7,389 bases of DNA, taken from Merdiplasma sp964643295. Its GTDB lineage: Bacteria > Bacillota > Clostridia > Lachnospirales > Lachnospiraceae. Both the position numbers and the translations under genes were made by a program. Positions within the stretch are counted from its first letter, which is position 1; each line of letters starts with the position of its first letter. The stretch lies in assembly GCA_964643295.1 (NCBI GenBank), contig CAZXSN010000106.1, positions 1 through 7,389 of the forward strand, given 5' to 3'. A model generated the notes under the pieces. It was not told the origin of the DNA. It saw nothing but the letters and a program-made list of their open reading frames with translations, and searched no databases. Below, piece after piece: positions 1-6,340 of this stretch.

Positions 1-1379
1 GTGTGCACCTGGCAGCCTTTCAGATTCGGCAGCTGCTCCAGCGCCCGCTGCGCGTTTGGATCGCTGACCGCAGATATGGATAAGGCGATCAGCACCTCAT
101 CCGTGTGCAGGCGGGGATTCTTATCTCCCAGATAGTTGACTTTGAGGTTCTGAATCGGGCGGATCGCCTCCGGACTGATCAGATGAATCTCATGATCCAG
201 TCCCGCCAGATATTTGAGGCCGTTCATCAGCAGCGCCGCCGACGCGCCCAAAAGATCGGAGGTCTTCGATGTAATGACTGTGCCGTCGGCAAGCTCAATG
301 GCCGCTGTCGGCACTCCCAGCGCTTCCTCTCTCTTTCTGGCCGCTACGGTCACCTTTCGGTCCGCTGTGGTGATCTTCGCCTGTTCCATGAGAAGCTTGA
401 TCTTGTAGACCTCATTGTCCGGCGTCTCCTCGCGCACCACCTTGTTCATGGCCTGATAGTAGCGGCGGATGATCTCCATCTTGGAGGCCTCACAGCAAAC
501 CGCGTCGTCAATGATGCAGTTTCCGGCCATGTTGACACCCATATCAGTGGGTGATTTATAGATGCTCTCCCCGTAGATCTTCTCAAAGATCGCGGAAAGC
601 ACCGGAAAAATCTCGATGTCCCGGTTGTAGTTCACCGTCGTCACGCCGTAGGCTTCCAGGTGGAACGGATCGATCATGTTGACATCGTTTAAATCTGCCG
701 TGGCTGCCTCGTAGGCTAAGTTGACCGGATGCTTTAAAGGAAGGTTCCAGATCGGGAAGGTCTCAAACTTCGCATACCCGGCCTTGATGCCCCGCAGGCT
801 GTCGTGGTAAAGCTGGGATAAACAGGTCGCCATCTTGCCGCTTCCCGGTCCCGGGGCGGTCACCACCACCAGCGGGCGTCTCGTCTCGATATACTCGTTC
901 CTGCCAAACCCGTCGCGGCTAACAATAAGCGGAATGTTCGCCGGATACCCGTCGATCGTATAGTGCAGGTAGACACGGATATGTTTCTTCTCCAGCTTTT
1001 CCTTGAAAATCCGGGCGGCTCCCTGCTCCTTGTAATGCGTGATCACGATGCTGCCCACATACAGCCCGGCTTTTTCAAACTCGCCGATCAGGCGCAGAAC
1101 GTCCACGTCGTAGGTGATCCCAAGATCCCCTCTCACCTTGTTCTTCTCGATATCCGCCGCATTGATCACGATGACGATCTCCGCCATGTCGGCCAGCTGC
1201 AGCAGCATCCTAAGCTTGCTGTCGGGCAGAAATCCCGGCAGCACACGGGAGGCGTGAAGATCGTCGAACAGTTTCCCTCCGAATTCCAGATACAGTTTAT
1301 CATCAAAACGGCTGATCCGCTCTTTGATATGCTCCGACTGAATTTTCAAATATTTCGCATTGTCAAATCCCAGTTTCAT
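1..1379 (-). CDS. UPF0371 (DUF1846) family protein, 3' end outside the window
   Basis: The frame encodes 459 residues from the ATG at 1379 and is still open at base 1. I recognise the family from the N-terminus (MKLGFDNAKY, then LEFGGKLFDD near 31-40 and SRVLPGF near 44-50), the central VVVTAPGPGSGK segment (171-182), FPIWNLPLKHPVN (208-220), DPFHLEAYG (237-245), KSPTDMG (275-281) and the C-terminal LKGCQVH (453-459). Members are about 495-500 residues, so some 35-40 are missing here. GPGSGK at 177-182 resembles a phosphate-binding P-loop, but the family's biochemical role is not established as far as I know; cytosolic location is inferred from the absence of a signal peptide or membrane segments. 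The frame is open upstream of 1379, but homologues start at this Met and a GGAG lies 11 nt before it. It follows the nucleotidyltransferase gene by 85 bp with no strong terminator between them, so co-transcription is possible. Confidence 0.95.
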   Translation of the reverse strand, partial: MKLGFDNAKYLKIQSEHIKERISRFDDKLYLEFGGKLFDDLHASRVLPGFLPDSKLRMLLQLADMAEIVIVINAADIEKNKVRGDLGITYDVDVLRLIGEFEKAGLYVGSIVITHYKEQGAARIFKEKLEKKHIRVYLHYTIDGYPANIPLIVSRDGFGRNEYIETRRPLVVVTAPGPGSGKMATCLSQLYHDSLRGIKAGYAKFETFPIWNLPLKHPVNLAYEAATADLNDVNMIDPFHLEAYGVTTVNYNRDIEIFPVLSAIFEKIYGESIYKSPTDMGVNMAGNCIIDDAVCCEASKMEIIRRYYQAMNKVVREETPDNEVYKIKLLMEQAKITTADRKVTVAARKREEALGVPTAAIELADGTVITSKTSDLLGASAALLMNGLKYLAGLDHEIHLISPEAIRPIQNLKVNYLGDKNPRLHTDEVLIALSISAVSDPNAQRALEQLPNLKGCQVH

Positions 1380-1464
1380 CAGATCGTATTCTCCGTTAGT
1401 CCATCCTGTGTGTGCAGATCTTCCGTAAAATAAGGATCCCGTTTTCTTTCGGAAACTTAAGCTG

Positions 1465-2388
1465 TTATCTCCACAGTTTCGCCGGATACGCTCCCGTATC
1501 CAGAAGCTTTCTGAAATTGGCAATCACCAAAGGCACATCCTCCCGGTAGGTCACGCCAAACCACTGATCCTGCGACTGAAGCACTGCGATGTCCACCCGG
1601 TTCTCCTTAAGCATCTGGTCCATGATCGTCGGCAGCAGATATTCCTGTGTCAGAGGCTCCTCAGGCAGGTTCTCCAGGAAGCGGACAAAACCGACTGAGA
1701 GCTCCTCGATGAAATCCGGCGTAAAGCCCCAGAAATTCATGGACACCAGCTGGCTGCCGTCTAAGGGCACCTGTGTCCCATCCTCCATCAGAATCGCCGG
1801 TCCGGCAGAAGTTTTGATGATATCCCTTGTCTCCTCCACGCCGATGAGTTCGTGCTCCTCGTTTAACCGGCAAAGTCCCCTGGTCACCCCTCCATAGCTG
1901 GACAGCGTGTTCTTAAGCTGAAATCCCGCCATGCAGAAAGAAAATTTCTCCCCGCTTCGAACCGCGGCATCTGCCAGGTAGTCATGCACCAGTTGAAAGG
2001 CACTCTTTCCGTAATAATCGTCCGCGTTGATCACCGCAAACGGCTCCTCCACAAGTCCCCTGCAGGAAAGAACCGCCTGACCGGTTCCCCAGGGTTTCGT
2101 TCTCCCCTCCGGAAGCGCAAATCCCTGCGGCAAATCGGAAAGTTCCTGGAACGCGTAGGCAACTTCCGTCTGTCTTTCAATCCTGCGCCCGATCACCTCC
2201 CGGAAATCTTTTTCCAGATCTTTGCGGATCACAAATACGACCTTGTCAAAACCCGCTGCCAGTGCGTCATAAATGGAATAGTCAATGATGATCTCGCCAT
2301 TGGGGCCAAACGCGGTCAGCTGCTTGACTCCTCCCCCAAAACGGCTCCCGATCCCGGCGGCCATCACTACCAGTGTTGTCTTGTTCAT
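1465..2388 (-). CDS. Sugar-phosphate nucleotidyltransferase family protein (GT-A fold)
   Basis: This 307-residue protein begins with the nucleotide-binding signature of the NTP-transferase superfamily: MAAGIGSRFGGGVKQL at residues 9-24, where Lys22 is expected to contact the phosphates. KPWGTGQAVL (98-107) matches the base-recognition loop, and AVINADDYYG (118-127) supplies the metal-binding Asp. GFQLKNTLSSYGGVTRG (155-171) and NFWGF (218-222) look like the substrate pocket. The family transfers a nucleotidyl group from an NTP to a sugar phosphate or similar phosphorylated compound; the substrate cannot be read from the sequence. It lacks the left-handed beta-helix of GlmU and is not a close GalU or RmlA copy. 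There is no signal peptide. The ATG at 2388 is favoured because a TAG lies in frame a few codons upstream, although the nearby SD is weak (AGAGAG 8 nt away; AAGGAG 19 nt away). A good promoter sits at 2483-2511. UPF0371 follows 85 bp downstream. Confidence 0.9.
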   Translation of the reverse strand: MNKTTLVVMAAGIGSRFGGGVKQLTAFGPNGEIIIDYSIYDALAAGFDKVVFVIRKDLEKDFREVIGRRIERQTEVAYAFQELSDLPQGFALPEGRTKPWGTGQAVLSCRGLVEEPFAVINADDYYGKSAFQLVHDYLADAAVRSGEKFSFCMAGFQLKNTLSSYGGVTRGLCRLNEEHELIGVEETRDIIKTSAGPAILMEDGTQVPLDGSQLVSMNFWGFTPDFIEELSVGFVRFLENLPEEPLTQEYLLPTIMDQMLKENRVDIAVLQSQDQWFGVTYREDVPLVIANFRKLLDTGAYPAKLWR

Positions 2389-2444
2389 CTTCCCATCTCT
2401 CTACTTTCTCCTTACTTTCCCCGTTCACACGCCGACAGCCGGGT

Positions 2445-2463
2445 AAAAAAACAGCACAGCTGT
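2445..2463 (-). terminator. Weak intrinsic terminator-like hairpin in the nucleotidyltransferase leader
   Basis: On the minus strand ACAGC (2463-2459) and GCTGT (2455-2451) form a 5-bp stem with a TGT loop. It is followed directly by a run of seven T. It lies downstream of the promoter at 2483-2511 and about 55 bp before the start codon. The stem is short, so a pause or partial terminator is as likely as real termination. Confidence 0.35.
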
Positions 2464-2482
2464 CAGGCATACTCGTTTTTCT

Positions 2483-2511
2483 ATGATACTACATCCGTCC
2501 CTGTATCGCAA
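2483..2511 (-). promoter_or_regulatory. Sigma-A type promoter for the nucleotidyltransferase gene
   Basis: On the minus strand the -35 is TTGCGA (2511-2506) and the -10 is TATCAT (2488-2483), separated by exactly 17 bp. An A/T-rich tract (AAAAATTTC) lies just upstream of the -35 and could act as an UP element. Transcription would start near 2476, giving a leader of roughly 90 nt before the ATG at 2388. This fits independent expression of the nucleotidyltransferase, and possibly UPF0371, from the GH95 gene. Confidence 0.7.
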
Positions 2512-2550
2512 GAAATTTTTAAGCCTGAAACGCAGACGAAAGGTCCTAGT

Positions 2551-2570
2551 AAAGGTCCTCACCGACCTTT
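2551..2570. repeat. Perfect 7-bp inverted repeat with adjacent direct repeat
   Basis: AAAGGTC (2551-2557) and GACCTTT (2564-2570) form a perfect stem around a 6-nt loop. A second copy of AAAGGTCCT at 2539-2547, 12 bp away, can pair with the same partner, so two alternative hairpins are possible. No T-run follows on either strand, so it is not a canonical intrinsic terminator. It sits about 40 bp upstream of the -35 of the nucleotidyltransferase promoter. A Rho-dependent or processing hairpin at the GH95 3' end, or an operator, are possible. Confidence 0.5.
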
Positions 2571-2710
2571 CTGTATCCGCAGACTGCCCTGCCTTTTGCT
2601 GCTGAAAGCAAAGGGGAAAGCGTACTGACAGTGTGCTTCAGTATCCTTTCAGTAAGTTGCTGTCTTAAGAGGCCATGGAAAAATACCAGGAAAAAAGATC
2701 TGCCAAAGGC

Positions 2711-5107
2711 TCATTCACCCATAAAAGTCTGTTTCTGCTTCTGCCTTTTTCCGTTTCGCGTTACGGTCAGCTCATAAGCTTCCGCGGAAAAACAGGAGAA
2801 TCCTTCCTCACACTCCGTAACGCTGCCTGCTCCGGTAAGAGAAACCTGATACTGTCTGCAAGGCAGCATGAGGATACAGCGCCCGCCCATTTTTGCCTGG
2901 ATCACGGCCTTTTGTAAGATTCCATGCGCCCACTCCATGTCGATTTCCTTCGCTCCTCTAGCCCGAAGTCCCCGCACATAGCCAAAGCCCCAGGCCCTGG
3001 GCAAAGCAGGCAGCAAAAACAGTCTTCCCTCTCTGTCATCCTGCACAAGCATCTCGGCGATCCCGGAAATGCTGCCAAAGTTGCCGTCGATCTGGAAAGG
3101 CGGATGCCGGTCAAAGAGGTTGGGATAGGTGGAAGTGCTCCAGAGAGCCATCAAATTTTTCCATGCTTCCTCCCCGTCCCGCAGTCTTGCCCAGAGATTG
3201 ATGATCCACGCCCTGGACCACCCGGTATGTCCGCCGCCGTAAGACAGACGCCTTTCGATTGTGCGTCTGGCGGCCTCCATCAGTTCCGGCGTTTTCTCAT
3301 AGGTGATCTGCTGGGAAGGATAGAGTGCGTACAGCTGCGAGATATGCCTGTGTCCCGGTTCCGCTTCCTCATAATCAACAGCCCATTCCTGGATCTGTCC
3401 GTATCTGCCGATGGAAAATCCCGGCAGCCGGAAAAGCTGCTCCTTTAGTTTTTCCGCCAGTGAATCCTCCGTGCCGGTAATCTTCATCGCTTCCAGACAG
3501 TCCGTAAACAGTTCCCGGATGATCTCCGTATCCATCGAGGGGCCGTTGCAGACCTGTCCGCTTTCTCCGCTTGAGGAGATATAGGTGTTCTCCGGAGAGG
3601 TGGAAGGACCGGTTACCAGCTTCCCCTGCTCATTCTCAAAAAGATAGGCACTTAAAAATAGGCAGGCTTCCTTCATAAGGTCCATGTTTTTTTCCAGGAA
3701 ATCACGGTCCAGCGTATACTCATAATGCCGCCAGATATGGGTGCAAAGCCAGGCGGCCCCCATCGGCCAGATGGTAGCGGGCATCCACTGGTCGCAGGGA
3801 GCACAGTCTCCAAACAGATCTGTGTTGTGATGGGCCACAAATCCGGGAAGTCCGTACATCCCGCGGGCGACCCTCTCCCCGTTTGGCAGCATCCGCCTTA
3901 AAAGGTCAAACAGCGGCAGATGGCATTCCGAAAGGTTGCAGGATTCCGCGGGCCAGTAGTTCATCTGCGTATTGATGTTGATCGTATACCGGCTCCCCCA
4001 GGCCGGATGATGATCCCTGTTCCAGATCCCCTGCAGGTTGGCGGGCTGTGTGCCGGGACGGCTGCAGGAGATCAGCAGATAGCGCCCGAACTGGAAGTAG
4101 TTTTCCGCGAAACCGGGGACTGTCTCTCCCCGCTTGACCTTTTCCAGCGCTTCGGGAATCGGGATCTCCTCTTCCTCCGATGAGGAAAGAACGTCTGATT
4201 CCGCCGCCTCCGGCGAATCGCGAAGCGAAAGATCCATGCGGGCAAAAAAGCTTTGGTATTCCTTTACGTGCTCCCTTTTTACCTTTTCATAAGGCAGGAG
4301 GCAGACATCTTTAAGCTTTGCAAAGGTCCACCGCACGATGTCATCCCCGTAAAAGTCAGAACGAATCGTAAGATAAATGGTGGCCTCCCTGGCTCCCCGT
4401 ATCTGAATCTTACTCCCATGAATCTCCATCTCCCCGCCCTGGCGGACGGCGGTCGCCATCACACAGTACTGGCACCCGTTTCCGCCCTCCTGAACCGTCA
4501 GGTACAAAAACTTCCCTTCCAGTATTCCAACCGTTTCCGTGTCGGAGCGCATAAAGGAAAGATCCATGGAAATATCCGGCAGCACCCCTTCCGCAGTCTC
4601 CTGGTGAACGGCGATCACCTGATGAGCGGCGCTGGCAAAGTATTCTCTGCGAAAGAAACGCCCATCCGCTGAATACGTAAGAGATACGACAGCGCGGCTT
4701 AAGTCCAGAACGCGGGCATACCCCTTAAAGACTTTTCCTTCCGGATGAAAACGCAAGAAGATCTCCCCCGCCGTATCAAAAGTTCTCTGCGTATCCGGGA
4801 CAGAAAACAGACAGCTGGCGATGAGTTTTTCCGCCTCCAGGATATTTCCTTTTTCCAGCAGTTCGCGGACCTTTTTGTACTGCTCTTTCGCCTCCGGGTT
4901 GACGCGGTCTCTGCCTCCGCTTCCGTACCAGATGGTATCCTCGTTCAGCTGCAGCCGGTCTTCCCCCGCGCCGCCGTATACCATGGCGCCCATGGCTCCG
5001 CTGCCGATCGGTATGGCATGGTTCCAGGCTTCCTCATCAAAGGTCCACTCTTTGCGGGAAACTTCCTTTCCATACAGGAGCCTGTTTTTTCTCATCCGCT
5101 TTTCCAT
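2711..5107 (-). CDS. GH95 family alpha-L-fucosidase, intracellular
   Basis: The 798-residue protein is a full-length glycoside hydrolase family 95 member. Expected domains are an N-terminal beta-sandwich (about 20-260, opening with WNHAIPIGSGAMGAMVYGG and LNEDTIWYG), an (alpha/alpha)6 barrel (about 280-690) and a C-terminal beta domain (about 692-785). Conserved catalytic segments are present: YTININTQMNYWPAE (374-388; Asn377 and Asn379 fit the two Asn that activate water in Bifidobacterium AfcA), PSTSPENTY (501-509; Glu506 fits the general acid) and PFQIDGNFG (670-678; Asp674 fits the Asp working with the Asn pair). The family hydrolyses alpha-1,2-linked fucose with inversion, as in 2'-fucosyllactose and H antigen; some members cut alpha-L-galactosides. 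Unlike exported fucosidases it has no signal peptide or anchor, so it should act on imported oligosaccharides. AAGGA 8 nt before the ATG at 5107 favours that start over Met5. No transporter or fucose pathway gene is adjacent. Confidence 0.94.
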   Translation of the reverse strand: MEKRMRKNRLLYGKEVSRKEWTFDEEAWNHAIPIGSGAMGAMVYGGAGEDRLQLNEDTIWYGSGGRDRVNPEAKEQYKKVRELLEKGNILEAEKLIASCLFSVPDTQRTFDTAGEIFLRFHPEGKVFKGYARVLDLSRAVVSLTYSADGRFFRREYFASAAHQVIAVHQETAEGVLPDISMDLSFMRSDTETVGILEGKFLYLTVQEGGNGCQYCVMATAVRQGGEMEIHGSKIQIRGAREATIYLTIRSDFYGDDIVRWTFAKLKDVCLLPYEKVKREHVKEYQSFFARMDLSLRDSPEAAESDVLSSSEEEEIPIPEALEKVKRGETVPGFAENYFQFGRYLLISCSRPGTQPANLQGIWNRDHHPAWGSRYTININTQMNYWPAESCNLSECHLPLFDLLRRMLPNGERVARGMYGLPGFVAHHNTDLFGDCAPCDQWMPATIWPMGAAWLCTHIWRHYEYTLDRDFLEKNMDLMKEACLFLSAYLFENEQGKLVTGPSTSPENTYISSSGESGQVCNGPSMDTEIIRELFTDCLEAMKITGTEDSLAEKLKEQLFRLPGFSIGRYGQIQEWAVDYEEAEPGHRHISQLYALYPSQQITYEKTPELMEAARRTIERRLSYGGGHTGWSRAWIINLWARLRDGEEAWKNLMALWSTSTYPNLFDRHPPFQIDGNFGSISGIAEMLVQDDREGRLFLLPALPRAWGFGYVRGLRARGAKEIDMEWAHGILQKAVIQAKMGGRCILMLPCRQYQVSLTGAGSVTECEEGFSCFSAEAYELTVTRNGKRQKQKQTFMGE

Positions 5108-5115
5108 ACGAAAAA

Positions 5116-5120
5116 TCCTT
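5116..5120 (-). promoter_or_regulatory. Ribosome binding site of the GH95 gene
   Basis: AAGGA on the minus strand lies 8 nt before the ATG at 5107. It selects this Met over the in-frame Met five codons into the protein. Confidence 0.7.
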
Positions 5121-5139
5121 CATTTCCGCTAAGTCTCTG

Positions 5140-5168
5140 AGTATCCGTCTATGAGCAGTCCGTGAAAC
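5140..5168 (-). promoter_or_regulatory. Weak candidate promoter for the GH95 gene
   Basis: On the minus strand GTTTCA (5168-5163) and GATACT (5145-5140) are separated by 17 bp, but each matches the consensus poorly (about 3/6 and 4/6). Position supports it: just after the tandem terminators and about 25-35 bp before the start codon. A weak basal promoter would suit a gene needing an activator, though no operator is evident. Confidence 0.35.
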
Positions 5169-5176
5169 TTTCCCAT

Positions 5177-5203
5177 AAAAAAACGCCCCTGCGGGCGGTT
5201 TTT
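5177..5203 (-). terminator. Second of two tandem intrinsic terminators after tRNA-Thr
   Basis: On the minus strand CGCCC (5197-5193), loop GCAG, GGGCG (5188-5184) form a GC-only 5-bp stem followed by seven T. T-runs flank the stem on both strands, so it could work in either direction. It isolates the GH95 gene from tRNA transcription. Confidence 0.85.
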
Positions 5204-5211
5204 GTTTCAAA

Positions 5212-5241
5212 AAGAAAAAACCCGCAGCGATACGGGTTTTT
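5212..5241 (-). terminator. First intrinsic terminator after tRNA-Thr
   Basis: On the minus strand AAAAACCCG (5241-5233) and CGGGTTTTT (5224-5216) form a 9-bp stem with an 8-nt loop, ending in a T-rich tail that begins about 5 nt past the tRNA 3' end. The spacing suits termination of a short tRNA precursor. Confidence 0.88.
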
Positions 5242-5245
5242 CAAA

Positions 5246-5318
<73 letters not shown>

Positions 5319-5340
5319 CGACAGGAATGTCAACGTCACT

Positions 5341-5369
5341 ATTATATAGAGGTTCCCGAAAATTTGCAA
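5341..5369 (-). promoter_or_regulatory. Strong sigma-A promoter of the tRNA-Thr gene
   Basis: On the minus strand TTGCAA (5369-5364) and TATAAT (5346-5341) have a 17-bp spacer. The -10 is a perfect consensus. The start point would be near 5334, leaving a leader of about 15 nt before the mature tRNA 5' end at 5318. Symmetric arms at 5352-5364 and 5383-5395 flank the -35 region. Confidence 0.88.
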
Positions 5370-5395
5370 GTACTTTTTTATGAATTTGAGGGAAC
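5352..5395. repeat. Inverted repeat, 13-nt arms, overlapping the tRNA promoter
   Basis: The plus strand reads GTTCCC-GA-AAATT (5352-5364), an 18-nt A/T-rich centre, then AATTT-GA-GGGAAC (5383-5395). Eleven of 13 positions per arm are symmetric and the two mismatches fall at the same place in both arms. Arm centres are 31 bp apart, near three helical turns. It lies upstream of the predicted start point, so it would act as DNA for the tRNA gene; read-through from the phosphoesterase could instead fold it as RNA, but no T-tail follows. Confidence 0.55.
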
Positions 5396-5445
5396 GCCTG
5401 TTCGTTTCGTATAAGATGTAAAACGGATTCGTGCGCAAATGCATG

Positions 5446-5473
5446 AAGAAACACAAGGACAGATAACTCTGTC
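5446..5473 (-). terminator. Possible terminator of the phosphoesterase gene
   Basis: On the minus strand GACAGA (5473-5468), loop GTTA, TCTGTC (5463-5458) form a perfect 6-bp hairpin starting about 15 nt after the TAG stop. The following tail, CTTGTGTTTCTTC, is T-rich but has no clean U-run, so termination would be inefficient or factor-assisted. Confidence 0.5.
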
Positions 5474-5487
5474 ACTGGTTCTTTCGC

Positions 5488-6252
5488 CTACCGGCCCGCG
5501 ATCTCCATCTTATTCAAGACTCCCTGCGCGTCAATGCCCGGATGCGTAAAATAAATCTGTGCGATCTGGGCCGCAAGCGCATGGCTGATTCCCCGTTTCT
5601 CCTCGATGCGCTCGATCGATTTTCCCCGCTGCAGATCCTTCACCGTCTTCTCCACGAGACTGTTTAACTTCCCGGAGGCAAGAATGGTAGCAAGTTCCTG
5701 ATCGATCATAGAGGAGCTGCCCTCCCCCATCTTACCCATCCCATAAGCGGGATCATTTACGCCGTTTGCTGACGAGACAGCAGTTCCTTCTGTAAGATCG
5801 ATGCGCTTCACCTTAACCGCCAGGGAATCGGGATCAAATTTCAACAAAGCCATGGTCACCGGCTGTCCAAATCTTTGCGGTCCGCAGCTTCCGGGATTTA
5901 ACCACAGCTTTCCGTCAGCCGTCTTTTCGTGGTATTTATGGGTGTGCCCGTACAGGATCACATCCGCCTCTTTCGCCTTCTCGGAGAGGTGCTTTTTGTT
6001 GTGAATCATGCAGATCTTTCTGCCATAGAGGGTAAAAGAAGCTTCCTGCGGCAGGTAATCTGCCCACTCCCCGTCCACGTTTCCCCGAACCGCCGTCACC
6101 GGCACGATCTGTCTTAGCTCATCCAAAATCTCCTGCCGGTCGATATCTCCGCAGTGCAGAATCCGCTCACAGCCGGATAAAATCTCCACGACCTCCTTAC
6201 GCAAAAGACCGTGGGTATCGGAGATCACCGCCACCTTCTTTTTCTCTGCCAT
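5488..6252 (-). CDS. YfcE/MJ0936-type metallophosphoesterase with extra C-terminal helical segment
   Basis: From the ATG at 6252 the protein has 254 residues. The first 155 or so form a calcineurin-like phosphoesterase of the YfcE/MJ0936 family with the dinuclear-metal ligands in order: Asp12-x-His14, Gly35-Asp36, Gly57-Asn58-x-Asp60, His84, and Gly-His-Thr-His at 102-105, plus the family's NPGSCGPQRFG (119-129). These enzymes hydrolyse phosphodiesters in vitro; the natural substrate is generally unknown. The residues after His84 are Asn-Lys rather than the common Gly-His. Residues about 157-180 look like a flexible Gly/Ser-rich linker, and 182-254 add a charged helical segment absent from the usual 160-185-residue family members. 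A frame extending upstream to a GTG at 6318 is open, but AGGAGG 5 nt before the ATG at 6252 and the family N-terminus settle this start. It lies 88 bp after the kinase gene with no terminator between. Confidence 0.94.
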   Translation of the reverse strand: MAEKKKVAVISDTHGLLRKEVVEILSGCERILHCGDIDRQEILDELRQIVPVTAVRGNVDGEWADYLPQEASFTLYGRKICMIHNKKHLSEKAKEADVILYGHTHKYHEKTADGKLWLNPGSCGPQRFGQPVTMALLKFDPDSLAVKVKRIDLTEGTAVSSANGVNDPAYGMGKMGEGSSSMIDQELATILASGKLNSLVEKTVKDLQRGKSIERIEEKRGISHALAAQIAQIYFTHPGIDAQGVLNKMEIAGR

Positions 6253-6257
6253 ACGAA

Positions 6258-6263
6258 CCTCCT
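6258..6263 (-). promoter_or_regulatory. Consensus ribosome binding site deciding the phosphoesterase start
   Basis: AGGAGG on the minus strand ends 5 nt before the ATG at 6252. It is the strongest SD in the window and argues against the 22-residue longer reading that would begin with GTG at 6318. Confidence 0.85.
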
Positions 6264-6340
6264 GCGCCGCTTCGCGTTTGTCTGCACATGTCTCTGCCTG
6301 CCTGTACCGCCGCTGCACTATCCGAAAAAATAAACTTTTC

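Larger units (their letters stand above)
2389..2710. other. 322-bp gene-free stretch with promoter and several inverted repeats
   Basis: This gap separates the GH95 stop from the nucleotidyltransferase start, both on the minus strand. It holds no convincing gene. Reading in the direction of transcription it contains: a weak GCC-TTT-GGC hairpin followed by T6 just after the GH95 stop (2694-2710); paired TTCAGTA direct repeats (2637-2643 and 2648-2654) that can each pair with TACTGA at 2623-2628; a stem of CCTTTTGCT against AGCAAAGG (about 2591-2614); a perfect AAAGGTC/GACCTTT hairpin (2551-2570) with another AAAGGTCCT copy at 2539; a sigma-A promoter (2483-2511); and a short leader with a U-tract hairpin (2445-2463). 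An open frame starting at 2470 mostly overlaps the nucleotidyltransferase in another frame and is not credited. Confidence 0.7.

Noticed and set aside
1380..1464. Promoter or terminator between the nucleotidyltransferase and UPF0371 genes
   Set aside because: A TTTCCG-17 bp-TATTTT pair and a GTTT/AAAC mini-stem exist on the minus strand, but both are too weak to call.
2282..2470. Possible leader peptide beginning at an ATG at 2470 on the minus strand
   Set aside because: No clear SD precedes it, most of its length overlaps the nucleotidyltransferase in another frame, and it shows no run of regulatory codons.
1984..2628. 214-codon plus-strand open frame, antisense to the nucleotidyltransferase
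   Set aside because: It mirrors a well-supported gene on the other strand, shows no recognisable family motif and has low-complexity basic composition typical of antisense shadows. The same applies to plus-strand frames at 105-554, 963-1433, 2924-3448 and 4253-4672.
6253..6318. N-terminal 22-codon extension of the phosphoesterase starting at a GTG
   Set aside because: It covers the AGGAGG ribosome binding site of the ATG at 6252 and adds residues with no place in the family fold.
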